From assembly GCA_030248225.1 (NCBI GenBank), contig JASANE010028048.1, positions 186,001-250,000 on the forward strand: 64,000 nucleotides of DNA, in the 5' to 3' direction. The position numbers were made by a program, and so were the translations under genes. The DNA comes from Trileptium ribeirensis (lineage: Eukaryota; Nematoda; Enoplea; Enoplida; Thoracostomopsidae). Position 1 is the stretch's first letter, and each line of letters opens with the position of its first letter. The notes under the pieces are model-generated. The model was not told the DNA's origin. It did not search any database and was given only the letters and a program-made list of their open reading frames with translations. This document shows, piece after piece, positions 53,170 through 64,000 of the stretch.

Positions 53170-55860
53170 AAGATTACGCTAAAACTATTTTTAAAATGGG
53201 TCCATGAGAATCGAAATATAAATCTCAATCAACGAATGGAACGAAAACTGTCATATCTCTATAACCAATTAAAATATATCCGGTATAATTTGTGCTTAGT
53301 TTGTACAGCGACTGAAGCTTTATTAGTGGTATATGACGCGTTATTACGTTAGTAATTATTGTTGTTGGATATGGTAAAACGTTTTAAAATGGGACCATGA
53401 GACCCAAAAACACACAAGCACGACTATATCTCCATAAACAATAAAAGTCAGTATGAGTAATACTAGGCTCATTTTGTTGAGCGAAAAACTATAATAGCGA
53501 GCATGTACTCTAATACGATATTACTGCAGTTGTTAACCATATTGTACGTAACGTAAAAAGAACATACGTTATCCGAAAAGCAGGAAAACGGCCATATCTC
53601 AGTAACAAATGAAAAAATTTTCAATTTCGTTTTAAATTTTTCACAATGGGAAAACATGCTTTATATATATATAATGCAAGAAGCTCCATTCAGGATGTAA
53701 GAATAGACAGACTCATTAGCGGCTATTTAGCGTTGTTTTGTTAAATTCTCCTAAATTTTAACTCTAATTAATATATATATTGAAATATATACTCTGGCTA
53801 GTCTAAAGGGGGCAGGAATTTTGGGCTGCCCCTTGCAAAACGGAGGTACCCCCGTCTCAAAGCCCCTGCTGAGAAAAATAAACGTCTAAACACGACAAAA
53901 TCCGGCAGAAAAATTGGACCTCCGGTAAAATCCGGCATCCCCGGTAGGTGAGCCGGAAAACACAAGGCTATAATTTCCGAGGTTTGGACTAGCCAGATAT
54001 ATATACTGAGTAGTCCCTTTTCACTTCAGGAAAAGTAGACTTGATGGTAAGGTAGTATGAACATGCACAGCCCCGACGATGTGCTTAATAAGACTCAAGT
54101 TCCGAATAAGGTACAAAGGGGCCAAGTTTGTTGAATCAATATATTAATATTCTGTAACGCACAAACAGACCGAATGCCGGTGTTACATGGTTCTTTACGT
54201 TAGCTAACTAGCTTGAGAAAAATTAATGTAATCCGTTGCATAAAAAACTTTTTATTCAATTTTTTCCAATTTTAACAGTTGTTCGTCTAATCCATTTTAA
54301 ATCTCAAACGATTTTCCGCACTTATCCTAAGCTAATTTCAGCATAAGACCGTTAAATAATAGTTACAAACCACTTTTATTATAGATTGACAACGTGTTCC
54401 TTCCTAGTAACACAAATAAACCAAGTGTCATGGACACATGTTGACTTTTGTCCATTGTACAATAATTTAAATAAAGTAACATTAGCAAAAGAGATAAAAA
54501 TTTCCAGGCTTGAGTTACCAATTACATATAAGTAATAAGTCACACCATAACTTTATTACAAAAGCAACATCTAGCAATACCAATAGAACTACATATTTCA
54601 CATGCGCAAACACATACTTAACCTGTGTCGTTTCAGCAAAGCTTACTCTTTTCTTCGCCCTGAACCGAGTCGTCTCCTAAAAACTATGTAATTCAGCAAT
54701 AAAATCGTCGCCATGTTAACTTGTCTTAACAGGGTATGCTAAAAATACCTAAATTCCACATTTATTTTTTCGGATTTACCGTTTTAAACGTCGGCTGATT
54801 GGCAAATTGAAAGAGTTGACAAAATAAACTCTCAGTAATAGGAGTTACAGAATGAAGTAAGGTAAGAATTTTGTGACTAAAAACAAAAACGACGATATAT
54901 ACCCCACCACCAATGTCAAGAATAATGAATAGCATGAATTTTGATGAAGTGTCCGAATGTCGACACGGGAGGAGTAGCAAGGGAATGGGGTGCAACTAGA
55001 CAAAACACCAATGTCTTCATTAAAAGCAGCAAGATCTGCGAGGCAAAAAGGTAATTTTTCCTTATGAAGCTCAAAACTTCTTGAATTTTTACTTTGAAGC
55101 TATGGATCCGTAACACTGTTATATCGGTAATCAGGGTTCGCTATACAGTATACTTTATTGAAGTTTCATTGTTAACGAAGAATTGTGAGTTTTCATGTGA
55201 TGAAATTATCGACTGTCATTTTGTGGATACTTTGTAGTAGCATATATAACCTGAAAGTCCGATCGTTTCGTGCGATAGCTCAAACGAAAGCTTAAAATCT
55301 AGAGCCGAAAACGGCCAACTCCTTTTCCCATAAAAGAGTGCCCAAAAGGCTCCGGTATCGTAAAATGGTGTCTGACAAAACAAGCTTTTGGCTGTATATC
55401 GGCAACGGGTGCGAATATTTTGCCAAATCAGTTTAGTTTTGTAGAGAAATTAAAGGTCCACCATAAACGTATATATGAAAATTTTGCACAAGTTTACTCT
55501 TGCATCACGGATTGTGGTCCAAAGGGTTTTTAAAAGGGCTCATGAAACCCAAAATAAAAGAAAATAACCATATTCGCATAACCACTGAAAATATAATTAT
55601 GGGTCTTCTTGAAATCATTTTGTAGAGTGAGAGAAACTCTATGTATAGCTGCAATAACGCGTTGTGGGTGGCAGTGGCACCTATGCCAGCGAATTGAATA
55701 AAAATAAGTTTTAAAAGGGGGCTCAGAGACCCGAAATACACGAAAAATCTCATATCGCGATAACAATAAAATATTTGAGTATTCAGGGGTTCATTTTATT
55801 GAGTGATAAAACCCTCTGCAACTGCACGTGATGCATATTGCGGCTGCTACTTATGTTGTA
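53170..55860. repeat. Old ~200-bp repeat units
   Basis: A loose unit recurs at about 53190, 53385, 55530 and 55710: TTTTAAAATGGG-C-ATGAGACCC, then ATATCTC-ATAACNA, then TCATTTTGTTGAG-GA. Pairs are spaced by about 180-200 bp. The 53661-55519 interval between the pairs has no gene that I see. Confidence 0.45.
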
Positions 55861-58800
55861 GAATTATAAAAAAATAACTGTGAATCAAATATTCATAGCA
55901 GTTCCGTGTTTTTCAGTTCCCCCAGTCTGAGGTAAAATGAAGCATGGAGCCGAGAACTTGAAAGTTTTTGATAAAAGCAGAATTAACATACCTAAGCCAC
56001 CCGGACGTATAAATTTTGAATACTTGAGGTGTTCATTGTGAATATCAGAAGGCACTCGGAGAACAATTAGTCTTTTCGACGCTCATCGAGCCCCAAAAGT
56101 GCAGAATCATGGTATTTTGAGGTCTGCTGAGGACACGAGCAAATGCTAAACAGAGACGGCAGCCAAACTATTGTCAAGACAGCATGGCTTGACTGCGCGA
56201 ACTATAACCGAGATACATTCAAATTACAAGTTTGAATAAAAAATCAGTTTCAAATATACAAATCGGCCCAAAAGTTTCGAGGCAAACGGGCCGTCGAAAA
56301 ATAAATGATTTTGAAATTTGTATGGTGATAAGTGCTATTGTGCAAAATCGGTCACCTGATGCAAGAACAATAATTTTAGACCATTCTGTTCGTCGAATAT
56401 CATATACTACGGCAGGATTCCTCGCTGGGTGTTTTTGAAATTATGAACAATTGCCGTGAAATATATACCCACCATGCTAAGTGATTATTTCAAGGTTTCC
56501 AACGAAACTTCCTAAGCTCGGTAACTCACTTCCAAAGAACGAGAAACGCAAAAAGACTCTATCCATACATCTAAACCACGCTGCGGCAATTTGAACACCA
56601 TAGAGCCCACCAGTTCTCCCTCGTGTGGGCAAAAAGAAATTTTTGTAGTTTATCAATCACAGCTTTCAAATAAAATTATAATTGGATGCACCATTTTCCA
56701 CATTATAGACCCCAGATTTTGTTAAATTGGATGCATAACATACAGATTGCAACGGCGTTCATCGGATTCAGTAACCTTAGGAAAATCACAGCTCAGGGAA
56801 ACGTTTTAAATCGTTGCGTTTGGCTCAGGCTAATTTTATGAGAAAAATAAGGCTTGTAATGAGCTGCTGAACGTAGTGTCTAGCTTGGATTTGACCATTG
56901 AATAGGTTAATTTGCAAAACTAGCAGTATTAATTAGTTTTTATTTATTTTTTCCATTAAAATTTACGAACCATGTTTTACCAACACACAAACAATCCGAA
57001 CTGTGACGACATATTAATTCGGTCCAAAGGCATTCAGAATCGGCCGATGTAAAACATTTACACGAGCAAGCCGATTTAAATCGACTCGTTTTAAAATTGA
57101 ATAATGTTAATCTTGCTGGGTTCCGACACCTCAAATCAAAACGACTTTTCATTTTAGCTATCTTCGTTGGCATATCTTCCAGTAGTTCACGCATCATCAT
57201 TAAACAATTGCCACTAAAGATTACACAAAAACCAGCCAGAAACACCGTAAAACACTGGAGATTTAAGAACACGGGATTTGACATTCGTTTATGAAAAACG
57301 TCAGCATGTATCACCAGGTAAATCTCACCGAACCGGTACACATTACCTAATGGCAATATATACCAGACGTATGTGTGCGCGTTGCGTGGCTAAGCAATAA
57401 GATGCCGAACATTGCACGGTATCGCTAGTACTTAGCTCACGAGCTATATTTCTAGTTTTGTAGATTACAGACGAAAAATCCTTACGTATATAAGAATAAG
57501 TAGTCACATACAAAAGTACAAATGCGGATGGATGAAATCGCGTCTGGACGCCTCCGTAAGACACCCATACAAAAAAAGTAATTGTAAAATGTAAATTTTC
57601 CATCAGAATTTAAAAATTAGCGTGAAACCCGTCGCGGTAGTTCCGCACACACTGGCATTCAGTGAGCGCGAGCCTCCACTCCTCCTGCTAAGCCGCAACT
57701 AAGGTTGTTGAGTTATGCCGTTCTCAGACGTTTGATCGCCGTTTTCCCAAAAAGTAAAAACATACCCTTGGGTAACACAACTTATGAGATACTCAACAAA
57801 AAATAACCAAAAGTCATTCAAGGTTTCAAAAGTTATGACCCAATAACCAACAAAAATTAATACATATGATTCTATGACACGACAGCAGCATGAGGAGCAG
57901 ACAATTTCTTAAGTGTATTGATTTATCATGTTTTGTAGATGGCCAGTATTTCTGACGTTATGAAACTGCACTAATATCTGATCAATTTACAGTAGTGTCC
58001 ACGTAGAAAGATTAGCGTCATGTGATAACTGAAAAAATTCAAATTGTAATTTAACTGGTGTCTTCACAGAGAAGGGATGGGAAGCCCACAGGATTTCGGC
58101 TTTGCTCCAAGCCATGCCCCGGGTATTTCCAGGTAACACCAAAAATGGTTGTGCTAACAAAAAATGGCTATATCAACACTCAATACTACTGCTTATATTT
58201 TGGCCATTTATGACAAAGTCCTAAGTAAAATAAAGCGCGGTATGCAAATATATGAATTTTAGCAGAAAAAATATGCAACAAAACTATATGCATACTGTAA
58301 AAGCATGAAAATGCGAGAATTTGCAAGAATAGGACCCCTGACTGACATCGAAGACACAACTTACCCCTTCTACGGCTATCCTGGGGATTCCAAGCATTTC
58401 CAGCACCCTCGGGTTGAAGCTGGGGGCCCTCAACTCAAAGCTCCGAGGTAAAATTTTGATCTTGTGGAAAGGCCAGTTTAAGCACAACCTATGCCGCATT
58501 TTTATAACGTAACTAAATAATCATGAAGTCGCCGTAGTCCAGATTTCCAGATTAAGCAGTGCTTACTTTTCTTTATATGGTAAATATGTGACAAACAATC
58601 TAAGCCAAAGTCGACGAGTAAAGCATCCTTGAAGTCATTCAATACTATCAATGTCGAATTGCAAAATATGTATACAAACAGAGCTAGTATATACCAAAAT
58701 TAGCTCGTAAGTTTTAAATGTACAGAGCAATGCTTGTCCGTCATAAGCTAGAAAACGTCGAAATAAGATATTATTGATTTTGTAAAATCAATACAACGTT

Positions 58801-61800
58801 CTTTTGGCTCAGAATTGATTAAATCCTAATAACATACATTTTAACGGTGTATTTCCTATGTAATAAGTATATATTATATATTTATTTTGGTTACCGAGCC
58901 GTATATATGCACATTTTTCAACTGATATCGTATTTTATTTGCTATAAATATGATTAAGGGCTCCTTGTAAAGCAAACTTGACCTAACTTAAATTACAATT
59001 TTAAATTGAGCAAATCGCTTTCTGAATTTTCACTGCTCACGCTGCATTATACACTTTCGCACAAATAACCTCTGAATCCAAAAAGGATCGGTGAAGAATT
59101 GCTTTTTAGAGGAGGTCGGCAATAAGGGTCACATTCGATCAAATAGGTATAGTAACCACTTACCCATATTCTAGAAGCCCAGCAATAGTTTTGGGAAGCG
59201 TTATTCTAGAAATAGACTCACCGTGTCATCTTCATAATTCTGTGTCACCAAAATCTACAACGAAAAACAAAGATTATATATTGAGGTAAATATATGCAGG
59301 TATTGAGCTAATAACTCGAACACTGATGGGAAATATTAGAGCTCACTCAGTCTACATTCAATACGGACAATTTAAATTCAGTTAGATCATGCAATGAACA
59401 TGCATAAAAAGGGATGGCGTTTTTATGGTACTGCTGGTATTGTTATCTGCATTATATAACACCAAAAACGTCGAAACTTTTTAGCCTTCCGAACTGTCGT
59501 TAAGTTAAACCACAATTAGTATCTCGTGTGGCTAGTTCCCACACTATGACTAATCTAAACTTTTTCAATTTTTAAGAATGTGACCACTACTTTCATTATA
59601 TTCAAAACCCTCAGAACTGTATATTACTTACTCTAGAGATCAAAAAGGCAGAAAGGTTCACAACTTTTAAAAAACATCAGTGGCGTCATATTTCGCGTTT
59701 AAGTCCATAGTTATTGATGTATTAAATTCATACCACGCAAACTAGATTAGGTTTCGTACTTGGCCATTCATCCTGCAGCATCCCGAAGGTGTGTAGCGAC
59801 AAGTAGCGCCGTAAGGGACTATAAACTCTGTGACACATCAGTTTTAATGCTGTGTTTCAAATCATTAAACAAACTTTGCGTTTGCTAACATATATAGCAG
59901 GGTTATATAACGCCTGCGCGACAGAACCGTATCAGGATTTTCAAAATTGGAGGCGGGGAGGTTTCAAATGCTCATTTCTATTCCCAGTTCCATGTACAGG
60001 CTATATAGAACGCTAAATAAAATGGTTTGGTTATCCATGGTCCAACACGAATCATTCATACCATTACACAGATTCTCGACGGATTTGGTAATTCATTTTG
60101 CTTGTTCGAATGCGTCAACCTTTTTAACCGGAGCGAGCGGATTTTCCTCAAATAGCATTTAAGTGAGGAAATTGTTTTTTCAGTCTTTTCGACGCATAAA
60201 TTATTACCAGATTGATAGATTTTCCCAATTTTTTTTATTCAACCCGTCAGGAAAAGAGGTGATGTACCTAGCTTTGCGTTTGCACTGCTTCCATGATTCT
60301 CTACCTAAACTTTCACAAAACCGACACGAATAGGAAATTTCTTGATTTTGGTCATTTGCTATCAGCCAAGATTTTAGGTTATAACTTTTGCTAGAGGCAC
60401 GAATCGAAAACCACGAAATGAAATACAGTCGGGCAAAAAAGCTTTGCGTTTGCAATGGTGCGTGATTTTATTAAATTTTCACAATACCAACACGAATTGG
60501 AGATTTTTGTTTTTGGCTGTTTGGTGTAATGCACAAGTTTTCAAGTATATACGTAACTTTTCCAAGTGACACAGATCGAAAAATACGGGTACCAGTGCTT
60601 CGGGCAGCACATCTCGCGATATTGGCTTAGCATCGAAAAGGCGAAACCACTCATCGAGAGCTACACATTTTCTGTTATACAATTTTATCACAGCAGCCGG
60701 TGTCGACCAATGAGTTTAAAAATACCCCAAAAAGTTAAAAGCTCGATTTTTTGTGTGGTGTGGGCAGAACGATGGCATTAACCCATTAAACAAGTTGGTT
60801 TAATTATTCTAACCTCACGTGTATTGTGTTATTAACCGCAAAATTTTGGCACCAAAGATTCTCCAATTTTGCAATACAAATGTAATATAGCCATTGGAAT
60901 GTGTCTAAATATTTTCGTTGTTGCTAAATAAGAAAAACAATTGTATTTGCGCGGTATGGTATCAAATAAGACAATTGTTGGAGGCCTACAACATGAAAAA
61001 AAACATTTCAAATTATAACTTTTCCTGAAATTTGTAATTTATAAATTTCAGGTTATTGGCGTATTGGTCACCGGGGAAGAAATAGAGTTCACGGTGCTGC
61101 TATGTGATTAAAATGCCCGTAATGTTACCATTAAGGTATTCACGGTGTATAATTACGCTCGTAGGACTTTAAAGCGGCCCTGAAAGCTGAATCTAAAACG
61201 GCGAAATGGTCAATAAGCGTCGAGTAGCCACACTCGGTCCGCTTCTCCTCGCTTTGCCAATTGCTAGTTATGTGGTGGTGAAATATCGAGTTCACGCAGC
61301 AAATCTAGCCATTCTGTTTGTACCAGTGGATAGGATGTAAATATTAGAGAACATAAATTATAAAACTGCAGCACGCGCCTAAACTGACTGTCGCATTTTG
61401 AGCGAGCTATTGGCTCGTACAAAGTTGTGACACTAAATTATATAATAAACAATTCTATTTTCAGAACTATTCAGAATTTATTTCGAGCGAGTCGCGAACG
61501 AACGAAAGCCATTCTTGGCGAGTACTGTACATATCATATAACAAAAGCAAAAAACGTAAAAAAACCGCACGGAATATCTTCACGAGAAAAGTAGCATACA
61601 TAATCACAGCGAACTTACAGATGATCGCCTTTTATCGTTCATAGTAAATGTGACAAAAGCGGTATATATTTCTTAAATAATAAATTTGGGTTAGTTTAAC
61701 AATCCTAGACAAGATTATGTAGCTTATAATTGCGAATAGAAATAGAAACAGTCTTGAACAAACTGTTCGCAGCTGTTCACGAACTACAGCAGGGAACTGC

Positions 61801-62512
61801 AATTATTTCTGTACGTAGCTGTAATCATCAAACACATCGGAACGAAGGCTTGCAGTAAATCTTAGAACACAGTAACAGTGTGTGTTAGACCAAGGGTAAA
61901 ATATGCGTACGCTTTGATTAACACAATCAAAACTACAAAGCATAGTATAGGTAACCCGTCAAAAAGACCACTTTTACAGGAAGTCTGGGAATCTCAACGT
62001 CTAAGCTAGGTTGACTGAAGCTGATAAGGGTGTAGAGTGTACGGGAGGCTAAATTGTCGAGATGTGCAAAAACATGTTTGCATCTGGCACACCATACGGA
62101 AATTATTTACCAAGAAATATGGTCTTTTTGACACCAAAATTTTAAAAAAGACCACCCCTGTCAAAAATAATATAACTATTTTTGCCACAGTTGCAATAGT
62201 GCGCTGAATTTTGATGATTTAAAGTTCTATTAAGCTATATTAAAGACAGTTAAATGAGAATACATGCATTCTTTAAAAAAACAGGTCGTGAATACTTTTC
62301 CCACATTGCCTTTGGATCGGATGCTGGACCGCATTGTTATAACTCCTCGCAAATTAAAACTGCTTTGGGTAGCGCGATTAGTACTTATAAACTGGCGTGG
62401 ATATTGTAGTTGCCGTTTAGAGTGTTATTGCAATACTATTGCTGCTGCTGCCGCCGGCAACTACGTATATATATATATACCGTTGATACAACCGTAGCGT
62501 TCCTGGCTGTTA
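55861..62512. other. Long unassigned stretch
   Basis: No gene, RNA gene or clear repeat could be supported across this 6.6 kb. Short open frames lack codon structure. The region looks like old intergenic or deep intronic sequence. Confidence 0.4.
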
Positions 62513-64000
62513 TCAGGAAAAAATTTCCCTGATTTCCGTGATTACACAAAAATTCCCTGATGGGAGAATGCAACTATACCACCACGCCAAAACTATACAT
62601 TCCAGAAATGTGATAAGCTTATATCCGCACAAAAAAATTCAATAAGCAATGTAAACTCTCTGCTATTTCTTCTGAAGCTTTCTTAACTCGTTGATATTCT
62701 GATCAATAGATCTGCATGCCAAACTTAGCGTGTATCTTGGCCTTCTTCTTTTGTATCTCCAAGTCTTCCAGCTGTTTCTGAACTCGCTTTGCACGCTACT
62801 CCTGGTTCTCTCGCTCAACAGCACTGTGTGCCCTCTGCTGCTCGAGAGCCTACTGTAGCGACGGTTGGATCCACGGGAAAACCTCATCATGTCAGTCACG
62901 ATCTCCATTACATCGGCACCACCCGCAACCTTAATCATGTCGTTAATCCATTGAACCACCAATGTCTGTTCCTGAAGATTCTCGATGAGATCTTTATTCA
63001 AGGAAAATCTTTCACAAACTGCGTTTCCTGGAGATAAAAGCAAAACGACCTTAACTACCTCCAATAAGTCTTTTTTGTCGCCGTCCTCGGACAACAGGCT
63101 GAAGTATAAATGATCAAGACGGGCTGAGCTGGAACCAAAAGTTTTAGCCACATCGACGACCCGTTGGGACTGAGTGGCGGTGCTGCATCACTGAGTTGTC
63201 AGCCACGGTGCTTGTGATGCGATCACTGTTCAAAAGTTCTTCCGAACACGCCTTTATGCGACATGTCGCCAGCTGTGGGGACGAGAAATTTTCGGGATTC
63301 AAGGTGGCCGCAGAACGAACCAATCGGTAGCGAAGCGGAGAGTGCTCGATCAACTTTGACACTAAACCAAAACGGAGCTTCAGTGCCCCAACTCGAAAAG
63401 CCAGTTTATCGGCGTCAGACGCCTTCGAATTGTCCAAAGCTCGCTTAGTACCGAAGCCGATGTCAATATGCTTCGCCACCTTGACAGAATCGCTGCCATA
63501 ATAGCAATCTACGGCCAACAATTTAGAAGCGGTGTCCGCGGCAGACAACCTATCGCTTTTCACAAAGCGCTCCATCAATGATCGCATCAGAGTATGCAAT
63601 GCATCGAACACAAACGGAACCAAGGGACCTGGCGACCTGAGCACTAAAAACGGCTGCATCAAATTTGCAACAAATCTGAAAAACTCTAACTTCGCAACCG
63701 TCTGTTTATCCTTGCAGACCAATCCAACGGCTGAAAACGTATCAATATTCGGTATTGGATTCAACTCGGCAACGTATTTTGTGATGCAACGAAATGTATC
63801 GATAGCCGATACGCAAGGCCGTTTTCCACCAATCGCACAGCGGAAAATTTTTTAGGAAATCCAGAACTCCCGGAAATTCTGATGTAATCGAGACTGACTT
63901 TCTTTAAACGCGCCGGACTCTTTAAACAGCGTATATATAACGCTGCGAGAACAGTTTATCTGCCAGCCGGACGACCTGTTTCGCGCCTGAAAGGCTCCAT
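62513..64000 (-). pseudogene. Second hAT-like transposase copy, runs off window end
   Basis: Leftward. The block at 63764-63144 (LMRSLMERFVKSDRLSAADT, IDIGFGTKRAL, LIEHSPLRYRLVRSAATL) matches 42202-41768 of the first copy. 63151-62663 matches its C-terminus (VVKVVLLLSPGNAVCERFSLNKDLIENL). The first piece is open for 206 codons, better preserved than the other copy, but a frame change joins the two blocks. The 3' end is probably the TTCCCTGATTTCC-type terminus at 62513-62570. The N-terminal part lies beyond the window. Confidence 0.65.

Noticed and set aside
57097..57356. Opposed open frames of 65 and 138 codons
   Set aside because: No recognisable domain, no splice or promoter support, and mutual overlap; likely chance.

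Overview
The window reads as an invertebrate animal genome, although I cannot name the species. It is AT-rich and gene-poor, with no host gene I can support. It contains many decayed eukaryotic transposons (Ty3/Gypsy, CR1-type and other LINEs, hAT elements, foldback and satellite repeats), GT-AG splice signals and RNA polymerase II-type core promoters.

The centrepiece is a largely intact Polinton/Maverick (adintovirus-like) element of about 23.2 kb at 11443-34639. It has long terminal inverted repeats (left 11443-12290, right 33558-34639) that begin 5'-AG and end CT-3' and are packed with short palindromic repeats. Left to right on the plus strand it carries: a small Cys-rich protein; protein-primed DNA polymerase B with two N-terminal zinc fingers; a DDE integrase with a chromodomain; a 33-bp minisatellite; a packaging ATPase with a zinc finger; two small conserved Polinton proteins; a NADAR-family protein; a protein aligning along its whole length with the TATA-binding protein (TBP) core; a probable penton/minor capsid protein; a tiny lysine-rich core peptide; the major capsid protein; a membrane protein; and a possibly myristoylated small protein. 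The 24.66-33.56 kb arm is sparse. It carries leftward genes (a spliced zinc-finger gene, a paralogue of the small myristoylated protein, two hypothetical proteins) among diverged segmental duplications.

The most interesting signal is regulatory. A motif TTCTTAAAA(A)GG recurs upstream of eight capsid, replication and packaging genes, in most cases 22-27 nt before the ATG, and upstream of a ninth at 90 nt. It is absent from NADAR and TBP. That pair instead sits behind a stand-alone Pol II promoter (CRE, CCAAT, TATA-like, initiator) whose core is a diverged copy of the promoter inside the TIRs. This suggests a two-class programme: host-type promoters drive early genes, including the element's own TBP, and a TTAAAAAGG element serves the remaining genes. 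That programme is inference; the motif, promoter copy and TBP similarity are visible in the sequence.

Flanks. 0-11.4 kb: a foldback element, a decayed Gypsy element, a 77-bp tandem repeat and a 1.55-kb hAT remnant with TIRs and a near-perfect 8-bp target duplication. 34.6-64 kb: CR1-like and other LINE reverse transcriptase remnants, four copies of a roughly 1-kb repeat ending CAGGGARTAACCGGAA, two broken hAT-like transposase copies (41.2-43.5 kb and 62.6 kb to the window end), a tRNA-like sequence and old tandem repeats. Long stretches there show nothing I can assign.
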